A DNA stretch of 64,000 bases from Pseudideonella sakaiensis (GCF_001293525.1 NZ_BBYR01000009.1:1-64000), one strand, 5' to 3'; numbered from the stretch's first letter, positions 16,268 through 26,340 are shown. Notes: generated by a model not told the origin, from the letters alone. Made by a program: numbers and translations.

Positions 16268-17716
16268 ATGTCCACGCCGAACACCTCACCCGCCCAGCCG
16301 ACCCCCGCCACCCCTGCGACGCCCGCGACACCCGCGACGGCGCCGTCACGCCGCCGCCCCGCGCTGCTGGCCGTCACCGCGCTCACGCTGCTGGCCGGTG
16401 CGGCCTACGGCGCGCACTGGTGGCTGCACCTGCGCCACCTCGAGTCCACCGACAACGCCTACGTGCAGGCGCCGATCGTGCAGCTCACGCCGCAGGTCGG
16501 CGGCACCGTGGTCGCGGTGCTGGCCGACGACACCGACACGGTGCAGGCCGGCCAGCCGCTGGTGCGGCTGGACCCGACCGACGCCCGCCTCGCGCTGGAA
16601 CGCGCCGAGGCCCAGCTCGGCCAGACGGTGCGCGAGGTGCGCACGCTCTACGCCAACGACGCCGGCCTGGCGAGCACGGTGCGGCTGCGCGAGGCCGAGG
16701 TGGCGCGCGTGCGCGCCGAGCTCGACCGCGCCCAGGCCGACGTCGCGCGCCGCCGCCCGCTGGTGGCCAGCGGCGCGGTCGGCGGCGAGGAAATGAAGCA
16801 CGCCGAGGCCGCGCTGGCCGCCGCGCGCGGCACGCTCGCCAGCGCCGAGTCGGCGCTGGCCGCGGCGCGCGACCAGGCCGTCGGCAACCGGGCGCTGACC
16901 GACGGCACCCGCGTCGAGCGCCACCCGAACGTCGAGCGCGCGGCCGCCGCCGTGCGCGAGGCCTGGCTGGCCGTGCAGCGCACCGAGCTGCCGGCGCCGG
17001 TGGCCGGGCAGGTGGTGCGGCGCAGCGTGCAGGTCGGCCAGCGCGTGGCCGCCGGCGCGCCGCTGCTCTCGCTGGTGCCGCTGGACCAGGCCTGGGTCGA
17101 GGCCAACTTCAAGGAGGTGCAGCTGCGGCGCATGCGCATCGGCCAGCCGGTCACGCTGACGGCGGACCTGTACGGCGAGAAGGTGCGCTACGACGGCCGC
17201 ATCGTCGGCCTGGGCGCCGGCACCGGCGCCGCCTTCTCGCTGCTGCCGGCGCAGAACGCGACCGGCAACTGGATCAAGGTGGTGCAGCGGGTGCCGGTGC
17301 GGGTCGCGATCGACGGCCGCCAGCTGGCCGCGCATCCGCTGCGCGTGGGCCTGTCGATGGAGGCCACGGTCGACGTGGCCGACGCCGACGGCGCGCCGCT
17401 GGCCGCGGTCGCGCCGAACCAGCGCACCACCGGCAGCACGCAGGCGGTGACGCCGCCCACCGCCGAGGCCGACCGCCTGGTGGCCCGGATCATTGCCGAG
17501 AACGGCGGCCGCACGTCCGCGGGCGCGGCCGGCGCGGTCGCCCGCGGCGCCGCGGACCCGGCCGAGCGGCGCTCGAAGGTCCAGGCGGCGCGGGCCGCCG
17601 GTGCCGCCGGCACGGCCTCGGCCGCCACCCCGTCGCCCAGCGCCGCGCAGGCACCCGCCGACGCGGCGGAGGCCACGCGCGTCGCCGCCTCCCGCCCGAC
17701 GGCCACGCTGCGCTGA
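16268..17716 (+). CDS. emrA: EmrA-type membrane fusion protein (HlyD family)
   Basis: 482 residues. Short Thr/Pro repeats at the N-terminus (TPATPATPAT), one transmembrane helix (about residues 37-58), then the biotinyl-lipoyl-like half DNAYVQAPIVQLTPQVGGTV, a long helical hairpin, the second half RTELPAPVAGQVVRRSVQVGQ and the beta barrel with WVEANFKEVQLRRMRIGQPV. It links EmrB to the outer-membrane duct. About 90 Ala-rich residues follow the normal end near TVDVADADG, longer than typical EmrA. EmrB starts 5 bp after the stop. Confidence 0.93.
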   Translation: MSTPNTSPAQPTPATPATPATPATAPSRRRPALLAVTALTLLAGAAYGAHWWLHLRHLESTDNAYVQAPIVQLTPQVGGTVVAVLADDTDTVQAGQPLVRLDPTDARLALERAEAQLGQTVREVRTLYANDAGLASTVRLREAEVARVRAELDRAQADVARRRPLVASGAVGGEEMKHAEAALAAARGTLASAESALAAARDQAVGNRALTDGTRVERHPNVERAAAAVREAWLAVQRTELPAPVAGQVVRRSVQVGQRVAAGAPLLSLVPLDQAWVEANFKEVQLRRMRIGQPVTLTADLYGEKVRYDGRIVGLGAGTGAAFSLLPAQNATGNWIKVVQRVPVRVAIDGRQLAAHPLRVGLSMEATVDVADADGAPLAAVAPNQRTTGSTQAVTPPTAEADRLVARIIAENGGRTSAGAAGAVARGAADPAERRSKVQAARAAGAAGTASAATPSPSAAQAPADAAEATRVAASRPTATLR

Positions 17717-17721
17717 GCGCC

Positions 17722-19362
17722 ATGGCCGCCACGCTCGCCCCGGACGGCAGCGCACCGTCCCAAGGCCCCGCCGGACCCGCCGGTCCGCGCCCGGCCTCGC
17801 CCCAGCCCGCCGCCGCGCCGCCGGCCGTGCTGCCGCCGCTGCAGGGCCGCGCGCGTGCACTCGGCACGCTGGCGCTGTCGCTGGCGACCTTCATGAACGT
17901 GCTGGACACCTCGATCGCCAACGTGTCGATCCCCGCGATCGCCGGCGACCTCGGGGTCAGCCCGACCCAGGGCACCTGGGTGATCACCTCGTTCGCGGTC
18001 GCGAATGCGATCGCGGTGCCGCTGACCGGCTGGCTGACGCGGCGCATCGGGCCGGTGCGCCTGTTCACCGGCAGCGTGCTGGCCTTCGTGCTGGCCTCCT
18101 GGCTGTGCGGCCTGGCGCCGAGCATCGAGGCGCTGATCGCCTTCCGCGTGCTGCAGGGCCTGGTGGCCGGGCCGATGATCCCGCTGTCGCAGACCCTGCT
18201 GCTGTCGAGCTACCCGCCGGCGCTGGCCGGCACGGCGATGGCGATGTGGGCGATGACCACGCTCGTCGCGCCGGTGATGGGCCCGCTGCTCGGCGGCTGG
18301 ATCACCGACAACATCGCCTGGCCCTGGATCTTCTACATCAACGTGCCGGTCGGGCTGCTGGCCGCCGGCATCACCTGGTCGATCTACCGCCGCCGCGATC
18401 CCGGCCCGCGCCGCGTGCCGCTGGACGTGGTCGGCCTGGGGCTGCTGGTGCTGTGGGTCGGCGCACTGCAGGTGATGATCGACAAGGGCAAGGAGCTGGA
18501 CTGGTTCGCGTCGCAGCAGATCGTGGTGCTGGCGGTGGTGGCGGCGGTCGGCTTCCTCTTCTTCCTCGCCTGGGAGCTGACGGAGGCCAACCCGATCGTC
18601 GAGCTGCGGCTGTTCGCCCGGCGCAACTTCCTGCTCGGCACGGCCTCGCTGTCGCTCGCCTACGGCCTGTTCTTCGGCAACGTCGTGCTGCTGCCGCTGT
18701 GGCTGCAGCAGAGCCTGGGCTACACCGCCACCTGGGCCGGCATCGCGATGGCGCCGGTGGGGCTGCTGGCGATCGTGCTGTCGCCCTGGGTCGGCCGCAA
18801 CGTGGGCCGCATCGATCCGCGCCGCCTGGCCACCGTGGCCTTCCTCGGCTTCGGCTTCGTGCTGTGGCTGCGCTCGGGCTTCACGCCGGACGTGACGCTG
18901 CAGCACGTGCTGGTACCCACGGTGCTGCAGGGCGCGGCGATGGCCTTCTTCTTCATCCCGCTGCAGTCGATCGTCTTCAGCGGGCTCGGCCCGGCCCAGC
19001 TGCCGGCGGCCTCGGGCCTGAGCAACTTCGTTCGCATCACCGCCGGCGCGATCGGCACCTCGGTGTTCACCACCGCGTGGGAGAGCCGCACGGCGCTGCA
19101 CCACGCGCACCTGACCGAGGGCCTGGACGCCGCCAACGGCGCGGCGGTGGCCACGCTGGCCCAGCTGCAGGCCAGCGGCCTGACCGAGCCGCAGGCGCGC
19201 GCGACGCTGGCGCGGCTGGTCGACCAGCAAGCCAGCACGATGGCGGTGACGGACCTGTTCCACGTGTCGGCGCTGCTGTTCGTCGCGCTGATCGCGGTGG
19301 TGTGGCTGGCGCGGCCGGCGCGCGGCTCGGCGGGGGCCGCCGGCGGGGGCGGCGCGCACTGA
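17722..19362 (+). CDS. emrB: EmrB/QacA-type drug efflux transporter (DHA2, MFS)
   Basis: 546 residues with about 14 hydrophobic segments. Recognisable motifs are LDTSIANVSIPAIAGDLGVSPTQGTWVITSF in the first helices, GWLTRRIGPVRLF (motif A), and AMWAMTTLVAPVMGPLLGGWITDNIAWPWIFYINVPVGLL (motif C region). It exports hydrophobic toxic compounds by proton antiport through EmrA and the outer-membrane duct. It is the last gene of the marR operon and converges on psd. The N-terminal 45 residues are a Pro/Ala-rich cytoplasmic extension not usual in EmrB. Confidence 0.95.
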   Translation: MAATLAPDGSAPSQGPAGPAGPRPASPQPAAAPPAVLPPLQGRARALGTLALSLATFMNVLDTSIANVSIPAIAGDLGVSPTQGTWVITSFAVANAIAVPLTGWLTRRIGPVRLFTGSVLAFVLASWLCGLAPSIEALIAFRVLQGLVAGPMIPLSQTLLLSSYPPALAGTAMAMWAMTTLVAPVMGPLLGGWITDNIAWPWIFYINVPVGLLAAGITWSIYRRRDPGPRRVPLDVVGLGLLVLWVGALQVMIDKGKELDWFASQQIVVLAVVAAVGFLFFLAWELTEANPIVELRLFARRNFLLGTASLSLAYGLFFGNVVLLPLWLQQSLGYTATWAGIAMAPVGLLAIVLSPWVGRNVGRIDPRRLATVAFLGFGFVLWLRSGFTPDVTLQHVLVPTVLQGAAMAFFFIPLQSIVFSGLGPAQLPAASGLSNFVRITAGAIGTSVFTTAWESRTALHHAHLTEGLDAANGAAVATLAQLQASGLTEPQARATLARLVDQQASTMAVTDLFHVSALLFVALIAVVWLARPARGSAGAAGGGGAH

Positions 19363-19455
19363 GCACGCCGGCGGCAGGGGGTCGGGCGCGGCTGGACCGC
19401 GCGCCGGGCAGGGGGCGCAGCCCCTCGGCCGGGATCCGCGCGTCGCGCGGGCCGC

Positions 19456-20310
19456 TCAGCCGCGCTGCGCCATCGCCTGCCCCATGCGGATCGGCGCCCC
19501 CGGCGCCCACGACGGGTCGAAGCGCAGCGGCCCGGGCGGCCACAGCAGCACCACCGTCGAGCCGAGCAGGAAGCGCCCCATCTCCTCGCCGCGGCGCAGC
19601 GTCACGGCCGGCGCTGCGCCCTCGCCGTAGCGCCATTCGCGCACCTGCCCGGGCCGCGGCGGGTTGACCACGCCGTGCCAGACCGTGGCCATGCTGCCGA
19701 CGATGGTCGCGCCCACCAGCACCATCGCGAAGGGGCCGTGCGCGCCGTCGAACAGGCAGACCACGCGTTCGTTGCGCGCGAACAGGCCCGGTACGCCGCG
19801 CGCCGTCGCCGGGTTCACCGAGTACAGCGCGCCCGGCACGTGGCGCATCAGCCGCAGCCGGCCCTCGGCCGGCATGTGGATGCGGTGGTAGTCGCGCGGG
19901 CTCAGGTAGAGCGTCGCGAAGTGGCCGCCGCGGAAGGCCGCGGCCAGCGCCGCGTCGCCGCCCAGCAGGGCCTCGGCGGTGTAGTGGTGGCCCTTGGCCT
20001 GGAAGATCCGGTCGCCGTCGATCGGGCCGAACTGGCTGATCGCGCCGTCCACCGGCGACAGCCAGTCCGCATCGGCGAGCGGCCGCGCCCCGGGGCGCAG
20101 CGCGCGCGTGAAGAAGGCGTTGAAGCTCTCGTAGGCCGCCGGGTCCGGTTCGGCCGCCTCCGCCATGTCGACGCCGTAGCGGCGCACGAAGCGCCGGATC
20201 GTCGCGGTCGTCACGGCCCCGGCACGGGCGCCGGCGAAGGCGCCGGCGAGCTGCGTCAGCGCGCGCTTCGGCAGCAGGTTCTGGGCGAGGACGAAGAGGC
20301 GGTCGGACAC
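19456..20310 (-). CDS. psd: phosphatidylserine decarboxylase proenzyme
   Basis: 284 residues from GTG 20310 (MSDRLFVLAQNLLPKRALT), the start that matches family N-termini; an upstream ATG at 20424 would add 38 Arg/Pro-rich residues. It makes phosphatidylethanolamine at the inner membrane. The self-cleavage site LGST lies at residues 249-252 (cut before Ser251, which becomes the pyruvoyl group). LSPVDG, LYLSPRDYHRIHMP and ARNERVVCLFD are the other conserved blocks. It stands alone, convergent with emrB. Confidence 0.95.
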   Translation of the reverse strand: MSDRLFVLAQNLLPKRALTQLAGAFAGARAGAVTTATIRRFVRRYGVDMAEAAEPDPAAYESFNAFFTRALRPGARPLADADWLSPVDGAISQFGPIDGDRIFQAKGHHYTAEALLGGDAALAAAFRGGHFATLYLSPRDYHRIHMPAEGRLRLMRHVPGALYSVNPATARGVPGLFARNERVVCLFDGAHGPFAMVLVGATIVGSMATVWHGVVNPPRPGQVREWRYGEGAAPAVTLRRGEEMGRFLLGSTVVLLWPPGPLRFDPSWAPGAPIRMGQAMAQRG

Positions 20311-20464
20311 GGAGGTCAGGGCGTCGGGCGCCCCGGGGCGGTGAAGGCGCGGGAGTGTAGCCGCGGGGGCCGGCGCTTCACCCGCCACGCGCGTCCGGCG
20401 GGCAGCGACCGGCGAGGCCGCCATGACCCCGGCGCGCGCCGTCGGCGGGCGCGGCGCGATCGGC

Positions 20465-20860
20465 TCAGCGTCCCGCGCGCGCCTGGATGCGCTTGAGCAT
20501 CGCGGCGTGGTCGGCCTCGACCTGCCTGACGCAGGCGCTGCGCTCGGCCGGCGCCTTCAGGCGGCCGCACTCGCGCCGGCCCACGGCCAGCGCGGCCGCG
20601 GCTTCCTTGCGCGCCTCGGCAGGGGACTGCAGGCGACCGGTCCAGTCGGCGGTGGCGTCGGACGCGGTGGCGGACCAGTCCGGCACCGCGCCGGACGCAG
20701 CGGCCGCCGGGGCGGACGCGGCCGGCGCCGGCTCGGCCTGCACGCCGGCCATGGCCGCGAGCCACAGGCTGGCGGCCAGCCAGGTGGCCCGCGGCGCGCG
20801 CCACCGCAGCGGGCCCGGCTCGCACGCGGGCTGGGGCAGACGGCGCGGGGCTCGGCGCAT
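20465..20860 (-). CDS. secreted small protein of unknown function (131 aa)
   Basis: The N-terminal 43 residues hold a basic part and a hydrophobic stretch ATWLAASLWLAAMAGVQA, a probable signal peptide. The mature part has an Ala/Ser/Pro linker and a helical end with two Cys (GRRECGRLKAPAERSACVRQVEADHAAMLKRI) that could form a disulfide. This Cys-charged helix resembles many small periplasmic proteins of Burkholderiales, but no function is known. The start could be later, at an internal Met before the signal sequence. Confidence 0.6.
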   Translation of the reverse strand: MRRAPRRLPQPACEPGPLRWRAPRATWLAASLWLAAMAGVQAEPAPAASAPAAAASGAVPDWSATASDATADWTGRLQSPAEARKEAAAALAVGRRECGRLKAPAERSACVRQVEADHAAMLKRIQARAGR

Positions 20861-20967
20861 GGAACAGTCCTTTCGTGGCGGCGTGGGATGGGGCGCGATC
20901 GCGCGGGGGAGGGGGGATCATGCGGGCGGCACCGGGTGCTGTCGAGCCCCGGGTGGCCCGCGTGCGC

Positions 20968-21165
20968 TCAGGCCTGCGTCGGCGGCGGCCGTTTCAGGTA
21001 AGACTCCACGTCCGCGGACCACACGCCCACCGCCCGCACCGCCTCGCGCAGGCGCTCGGGCGTGACGCCGAAGCGCGCTGCCCACTCGCGGACCTCGTAA
21101 TGGGCATTGACGTCGATGCGCTCGCCGAGCGGCGCATCGGTGGCGGTTGGGGCGACGTTCTGCAT
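20968..21165 (-). CDS. DUF3606 domain protein
   Basis: 65 residues: MQNVAPTATDAPLGERIDVNAHYEVREWAARFGVTPERLREAVRAVGVWSADVESYL in outline, seen as the blocks RIDVNAHYEVREWAARFGV and ERLREAVRAVG. This is the DUF3606 pattern (basic-N-[DE]-x-Y-E-[LV]-x-[YE]-W, then a helix). Such proteins are small and common in Proteobacteria, often stress-induced, and of unknown function. It ends 107 bp from the start of the secreted-protein gene, on the same strand, and diverges from dusA. Confidence 0.82.
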   Translation of the reverse strand: MQNVAPTATDAPLGERIDVNAHYEVREWAARFGVTPERLREAVRAVGVWSADVESYLKRPPPTQA

Positions 21166-21383
21166 GGGCGTGTCTCCGGCGGGTCGGGGTTCGGGGCAGG
21201 GGGGAGGCGGCGGGGCCGGGCGGCACCCCGCGGACGCGACATGCTCCGACGCCCCCCGCCACCGCGTCGTCGGCCGGCGCTGGCGCCGGCTGTAGGACGG
21301 GGCCGCACGGCAGCCGGGCACGGGCGTGCGAGCCCCGCGCCGGCCGCGCGGGAGCGCGCGGACCACTGCGGGACAATGGCGCC

Positions 21384-22457
<1,074 letters not shown>

Positions 22458-22559
22458 GTGCGCCGTGCCGGCGCCCGCGCCGACATCGTGCGGGCCGGGG
22501 CCGGACCGTCGTACCCCTTGCCGAGGCGAGCCCCGGGCAGCGGGCTGTTCCGGCGCCCG

Positions 22560-24575
22560 TCAGAACCGCTCGCGGCGCTGCCAGGCCCGGCAGTCCGCCG
22601 AGGTCTCGGCACCATCGCGCACGCGCAGGGTCGGCAGGCGCTCGGTGCGGCCGTCGACGGGCCGGTAGCGCAGCGGCCGCGCCGGGCCGCCGTCGACGCC
22701 CGGCAGCGTGAGCTCGATGTCCCGGCTGGTGTCCCCGCCGTACACCGACCAGCCCAGCAGCGCCTGGCCGTCGCGCAATCCCGCCGCCGCGGCCGGGCCG
22801 CCCGGCACCACGCCCTGCACGCGGCGGGCCTGGAAGGAGGCGGCCGTGTCGAAGCCGGCGGTCCAGCGCGGCAGCTCCTCCATCGCGAGCAGGAAGCACG
22901 GCCCGGCGAGGTCGGGCTCCAGCGGCAGCGGCCGGCCGTCGACCAGGTAGGCCTGCAGGTCGCGCCTCGGCAGCGCGCCGAGCCAGCGCGCCAGGCCGTC
23001 GAGCACGCGGCCGCTGGCGGGCGGGTCGCGCGGGTCGGCCGCCGCCGGCAGCATCAGGCCGCGCAGCGCATCGTCGAGCCCCGGGCCGCCGCCCTGCCGC
23101 AGCGCGCGGTCCCAGCGCATCGCCAGCAGTTCGCCGCGCCGGTAGAACTGGGCGCCGGCATCGGCGTCGGCGAAGAAACGCGGCAGCAGCGCGGCGCTGC
23201 CGAGCCCGCGCGCGGGCGAACGCCACCAGCGCCGCAGCGCGTTCGTCAGCTCGCCGGCATAGCGCGCGAGGTTCCACTGGCCCGAGGCGAGCAGCAGCCG
23301 GTGCGTGTAGTAGTCCGTGAAGCCCTCGCTGAACCAGGCATCGGCCGCCCCCTGGCCGGGCCGCCCCGCGGGCTCGCGTCCGCCGAAGCGCTGCGAGAAC
23401 CACTGGTGCAGGTTCTCGTGGCCGACGAGGAAGTCCAGCCCGCCGGAGGCCGGCGCGAAGTCGCGGTCGACGTGCAGCACCGCGGCCGCCTGCACCAGCG
23501 TGCCGCCGCGGTTGCGGGGCGAGAAGTTGGGTGTCAGCACCAGCCACTGCGGGCCGCTGCCCTCGCTGCCCCAGAAGCGGCGATGGGTGCCGACGATGGC
23601 CGCCGCCGCATCGGCATAGGCCTCGTCCGGCGCGGCGTAGCGGCCCCGCAGCGCGGTGAAGAGCGGACCGCCGGGCAGCGGTCGCTCGAGCACGCGCCAG
23701 CCGGGCCCGCCGGCGTAGAAGGCATGGCGCGCGAGCGCCGGCGAGCCCTCGATGCGCAGCGTGACCCGGCCGCGGCCCTGGCCATGGCTGCCGAACAGCA
23801 GCGCCGGCGGATGCGCCGGGTCGGACAGCGTCACGCAGGTCGTCGTGCGCGCGCGGTCGTCCCACGGCGCCAGGCCGGGCAGCAGCGCGTAGCCGAAGAA
23901 CTGGAAGCTGTCCGGCCCGACCTGGGCCCGGTACATCGCGCGGTCCCCCTCGGGCGTCGGGCCGCGTCCGTCGTCCAGCGCGGACTCGACCCGGGCCTGC
24001 AGCCGGACCCGGCCCTCGGCAGGGTGCTCGATGCGCCAGCGGGACGGCGCGGGGCCGGGTGGCACGGCGGTGCCGGCGCTGGCGCTCGAGGGCGCGGCCG
24101 CCGCTGCGGGCCGGACCGCCGGTGACGCGGGTTCGCCGGCACCCCCCTCGGCGTCCAGCGGCACGACGCGCACCCCGGGATCGGTCGCCTGCCACGCGCC
24201 GAAGGCGGCGGGGAAGTCGGTGACCCCGGCCCAGCCGTTGCTCAGCCGCATCGTCGTCTCGCGGCGTCCCTGGGCGGGGAAGCTCAGGCTCAGCAGGAAG
24301 GAGCGCCGCGCCCCGTCGTAGCGGGGGGTCACCTCGAACGCGAGCACGCAGCCCGGCTCGCCCGCATGCGGCACGTCGGCGGCGGGAGCCTGGGCCGCGA
24401 CGGTCGACGGGGTCGCGGCGGGAGCGGCCGCCGCCGAGGGTCCTGCCGCGGCGGCCACGAGAACGGCCGGCATCGCGAGCCTCGCGGCGCGGCGGATCAC
24501 GCGGACCACCCGGGCAGGGGCGGCATCCGCTGCGGTGGACGTTCCCGGGGCAGGCGTCGATGCGGGGCAGGGCAT
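22560..24575 (-). CDS. M61-family metallopeptidase with PDZ domain (exported)
   Basis: 671 residues. A hydrophobic segment near residues 33-52 is a likely signal peptide after a long N-terminus. The zinc site is GHENLHQWF (His386, Glu387, His390), with the third ligand in WFSEGFTDYY (Glu417), as in M61 glycyl aminopeptidases. The last 100 residues form a PDZ domain ([29 protein letters not shown]). A Ser/Ala-rich linker splits the N-terminal beta region near residues 145-175. It probably trims peptides in the periplasm. It is divergent from the orphan ABC ATPase gene. Confidence 0.88.
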   Translation of the reverse strand: MPCPASTPAPGTSTAADAAPARVVRVIRRAARLAMPAVLVAAAAGPSAAAAPAATPSTVAAQAPAADVPHAGEPGCVLAFEVTPRYDGARRSFLLSLSFPAQGRRETTMRLSNGWAGVTDFPAAFGAWQATDPGVRVVPLDAEGGAGEPASPAVRPAAAAAPSSASAGTAVPPGPAPSRWRIEHPAEGRVRLQARVESALDDGRGPTPEGDRAMYRAQVGPDSFQFFGYALLPGLAPWDDRARTTTCVTLSDPAHPPALLFGSHGQGRGRVTLRIEGSPALARHAFYAGGPGWRVLERPLPGGPLFTALRGRYAAPDEAYADAAAAIVGTHRRFWGSEGSGPQWLVLTPNFSPRNRGGTLVQAAAVLHVDRDFAPASGGLDFLVGHENLHQWFSQRFGGREPAGRPGQGAADAWFSEGFTDYYTHRLLLASGQWNLARYAGELTNALRRWWRSPARGLGSAALLPRFFADADAGAQFYRRGELLAMRWDRALRQGGGPGLDDALRGLMLPAAADPRDPPASGRVLDGLARWLGALPRRDLQAYLVDGRPLPLEPDLAGPCFLLAMEELPRWTAGFDTAASFQARRVQGVVPGGPAAAAGLRDGQALLGWSVYGGDTSRDIELTLPGVDGGPARPLRYRPVDGRTERLPTLRVRDGAETSADCRAWQRRERF

Positions 24576-24617
24576 GCGCCCAGCTTAGCCGCCGCGCGGC
24601 CGTGGCAGCATCGCGCG

Positions 24618-25235
24618 ATGCCCGCCGACCCCCCGCCCATCCTGCAGGTGCAGGACCTGCGCCTCGCCCACCCCGGCCAGCCGCCGCTGTTCGACGGCCT
24701 GTCGTTCGAGCTGCCGCCCGGGCTGACGCGCCTCGACGCGGAGCGCGGCAAGACCTCGCTGCTGCGCGCGCTGGCCGGCACGCTGCCCGCCACGGGCGGC
24801 TTCCGGCTCGACGGCCGGTCCTGGCTGCCGGGGGAGGGCGCCGGCAGCGTCGCTGCGATCGACCCGCGCGACCCCGCGTGGGACCCGCTCACGCCGGACG
24901 CGCTCGCCGAGCGCCTGCGGCCGCGGCTGCCGCGCTGGCAGCCGGCCGACTGGGAGCGGCACCTCGCGCGCTTCGGCCTGCACGAGCACCGCGCGAAGAC
25001 CCTCGGCATGCTGTCCACCGGCAGCCGGCGCAAGGTGGCGCTGGCCGCGACGCTGGCGGGCGGCGCCCGGCTCAACCTGCTCGACGAAGCCACCGCCGGC
25101 CTCGACCGGCCCTCGCTCGATGCGCTCGAGGAGGCCCTCGCCGCCGAGGCCGCGCGTGGCGACCGGGCCTGGCTGCTGGCGGCGGCCTGGGGCCTGGAGG
25201 ACCGGCTGCCCTGGGCCGGCGTGCTGGCGCCCTGA
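24618..25235 (+). CDS. orphan ABC-type ATPase with degenerate Walker A
   Basis: 205 residues, one nucleotide-binding domain. The ABC layout is clear: LQVQDLRLAHPGQPPLFDGLSFELPPGL, a Walker A reduced to LDAERGKTSLLRAL (residue 39 is Leu where Gly is normal, GKT kept), signature LSTGSRRKVALAATLAGG, and Walker B with LLDEATAGLD. No permease or binding protein lies nearby, so a transport role is not supported. CcmA-like single ATPases are similar in size. ATP binding may be altered by the Walker A changes. Confidence 0.75.
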   Translation: MPADPPPILQVQDLRLAHPGQPPLFDGLSFELPPGLTRLDAERGKTSLLRALAGTLPATGGFRLDGRSWLPGEGAGSVAAIDPRDPAWDPLTPDALAERLRPRLPRWQPADWERHLARFGLHEHRAKTLGMLSTGSRRKVALAATLAGGARLNLLDEATAGLDRPSLDALEEALAAEAARGDRAWLLAAAWGLEDRLPWAGVLAP

Positions 25236-25283
25236 GTGGCGCCGGGCGAGGGGTCGGCGCCCCTGTCCTCGGTGGCCGAGGAA

Positions 25284-25793
25284 CTACGGCTCGCGCAGGG
25301 CCTGGCGGACCGTGCCCAGCATCAGGCACAGGGTCATGGGCTGGAGGGGTGACTCGATGAAGCCACGGGAGAGATAGAAGCGCCGGGCCTGTTCCGAGAT
25401 CGCATGCACCAGCAGAGCCGTCACCCCGGCGATGTCGGCCGCTTGGATCACGCGCCGGATGGCGTCGTCGAGGAGGGCGGTGCCGAGCCCCTTCCGGTGG
25501 TGGTCCCTGTGAATCGCCAGGCGGCCGAGAACGAGCACGGGGATCGGGTCGGGCCGGTTGCGCTTCATACCAGAGGGCGCTTCGGCATGGCCAACGGCGC
25601 CGGCGGCCAGACAGTAGTAGCCGACGACGGTGTCGCCCTCGCACACGACGTAGGTGCGCGATGAGCCGTTGACCTGGTTCTTGGCCGCGCGGCGTTTGAG
25701 CCAGTCGTCCAGAGCCGGCTCGCCACTGTCGAAGTCGGCGAGATGGTGCCGCTCCGTCAGCCCGTGTGGCGCCGAGAGCATCGGCGCGGTCAC
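25284..25793 (-). CDS. GNAT-type toxin (TacT/AtaT-like acetyltransferase)
   Basis: 169 residues with the order seen in aminoacyl-tRNA-acetylating toxins: HHLADFDSGEPALDDWLKRRAAKNQ at the N-terminus, TYVVCEGDTVVGYYCLAAGAV, LGRLAIHRDHHRKGLGTALLDDAI (acetyl-CoA loop) and ARRFYLSRGFIESP with the catalytic Tyr. Toxins of this type block translation by acetylating charged tRNA. It overlaps the antitoxin gene by 4 bp. Family match is strong; its tRNA target cannot be told from sequence. Confidence 0.9.
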   Translation of the reverse strand: MTAPMLSAPHGLTERHHLADFDSGEPALDDWLKRRAAKNQVNGSSRTYVVCEGDTVVGYYCLAAGAVGHAEAPSGMKRNRPDPIPVLVLGRLAIHRDHHRKGLGTALLDDAIRRVIQAADIAGVTALLVHAISEQARRFYLSRGFIESPLQPMTLCLMLGTVRQALREP

Positions 25794-26119
25794 TTCCCGC
25801 GTGGACCCGCCGTTCTGCCGGGCGCGGCTGCCGTGTCCGAAGGCGCCCAGGGCGCACGGGCCTCGAGCGTGCGGCGAAGGCGGTCGGTGGGCGCGGGCGG
25901 CTGGTCGAGCAGGGCTTGGAAGGCGGCCATGCGATTCGCGTCGAGGGCGAAGTAGGTCTGGTCGAGCAGTACGTCCTCGGCCTTCCTGCAGGCCGCTTCG
26001 AGCATGAAATCCGAGCGGCTGCGGCCCAGGCGGTCGGCGGCCTGGTCGATCAGGTCGCGCTGACCGGCCTTGGCGCGAATGCTGATCGTGACGGGTTCCT
26101 GGGCTTGGGCTTGGGCCAT
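25790..26119 (-). CDS. DUF1778 ribbon-helix-helix antitoxin (TacA-like)
   Basis: 109 residues from ATG 26119. VTISIRAKAGQRDLIDQAADRLGRSRSDFMLEAA is the ribbon-helix-helix DNA-binding part; the middle, RKAEDVLLDQTYFALD, is the toxin-binding helix and strand conserved in DUF1778. The last 30 residues are Pro/Ala-rich and longer than in most TacA proteins. It neutralises the downstream GNAT toxin and, with it, should repress the operon through a repeat upstream. An upstream in-frame start would add 27 residues across the operator region and is unlikely. Confidence 0.9.
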   Translation of the reverse strand: MAQAQAQEPVTISIRAKAGQRDLIDQAADRLGRSRSDFMLEAACRKAEDVLLDQTYFALDANRMAAFQALLDQPPAPTDRLRRTLEARAPWAPSDTAAAPGRTAGPRGK

Positions 26120-26155
26120 GAGGTGCCTTTCGCGTACCGCGTTCGTGAGCCCAGA

Positions 26156-26178
26156 ATTGTATGTCACTTGTCCATACA
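26156..26178 (-). promoter_or_regulatory. probable operator and -10 of the TA operon
   Basis: TGTATG (26158-26163) and CATACA (26173-26178) form an inverted repeat with a 9-base spacer, 39 bp before the antitoxin start. On the minus strand TACAAT (26161-26156) is a good -10 overlapping one arm; no convincing -35 was found. Binding of the RHH antitoxin here would explain autorepression. Confidence 0.55.
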
Positions 26179-26340
26179 CTGCCGGCTTGCCGGCGTGCAC
26201 CGGGAGCGCCAGGTGGGTATCGCCAAGCAGCTGTTCGCGGCGATGGGCATCGCCCGCGACGCCCGGCAGGCGCGCCAGGACTGGGTGTTGCGGTGGACGA
26301 GGCGGCGGTGTTCCTCGGCTTCGGGCCGGACGAGGGCTGA
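26162..26340 (+). pseudogene. possible frameshifted coding remnant
   Basis: In one frame the segment reads RERQVGIAKQLFAAMGIARD and onward, protein-like in composition; a shift to the next frame near 26285 continues as VDEAAVFLGFGPDEG and stops at 26338-26340. This looks like the 3' end of a gene broken by a frameshift, lying between the TA operon and the EamA gene. No family was recognised. It may also be chance open frame in GC-rich DNA. Confidence 0.2.
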
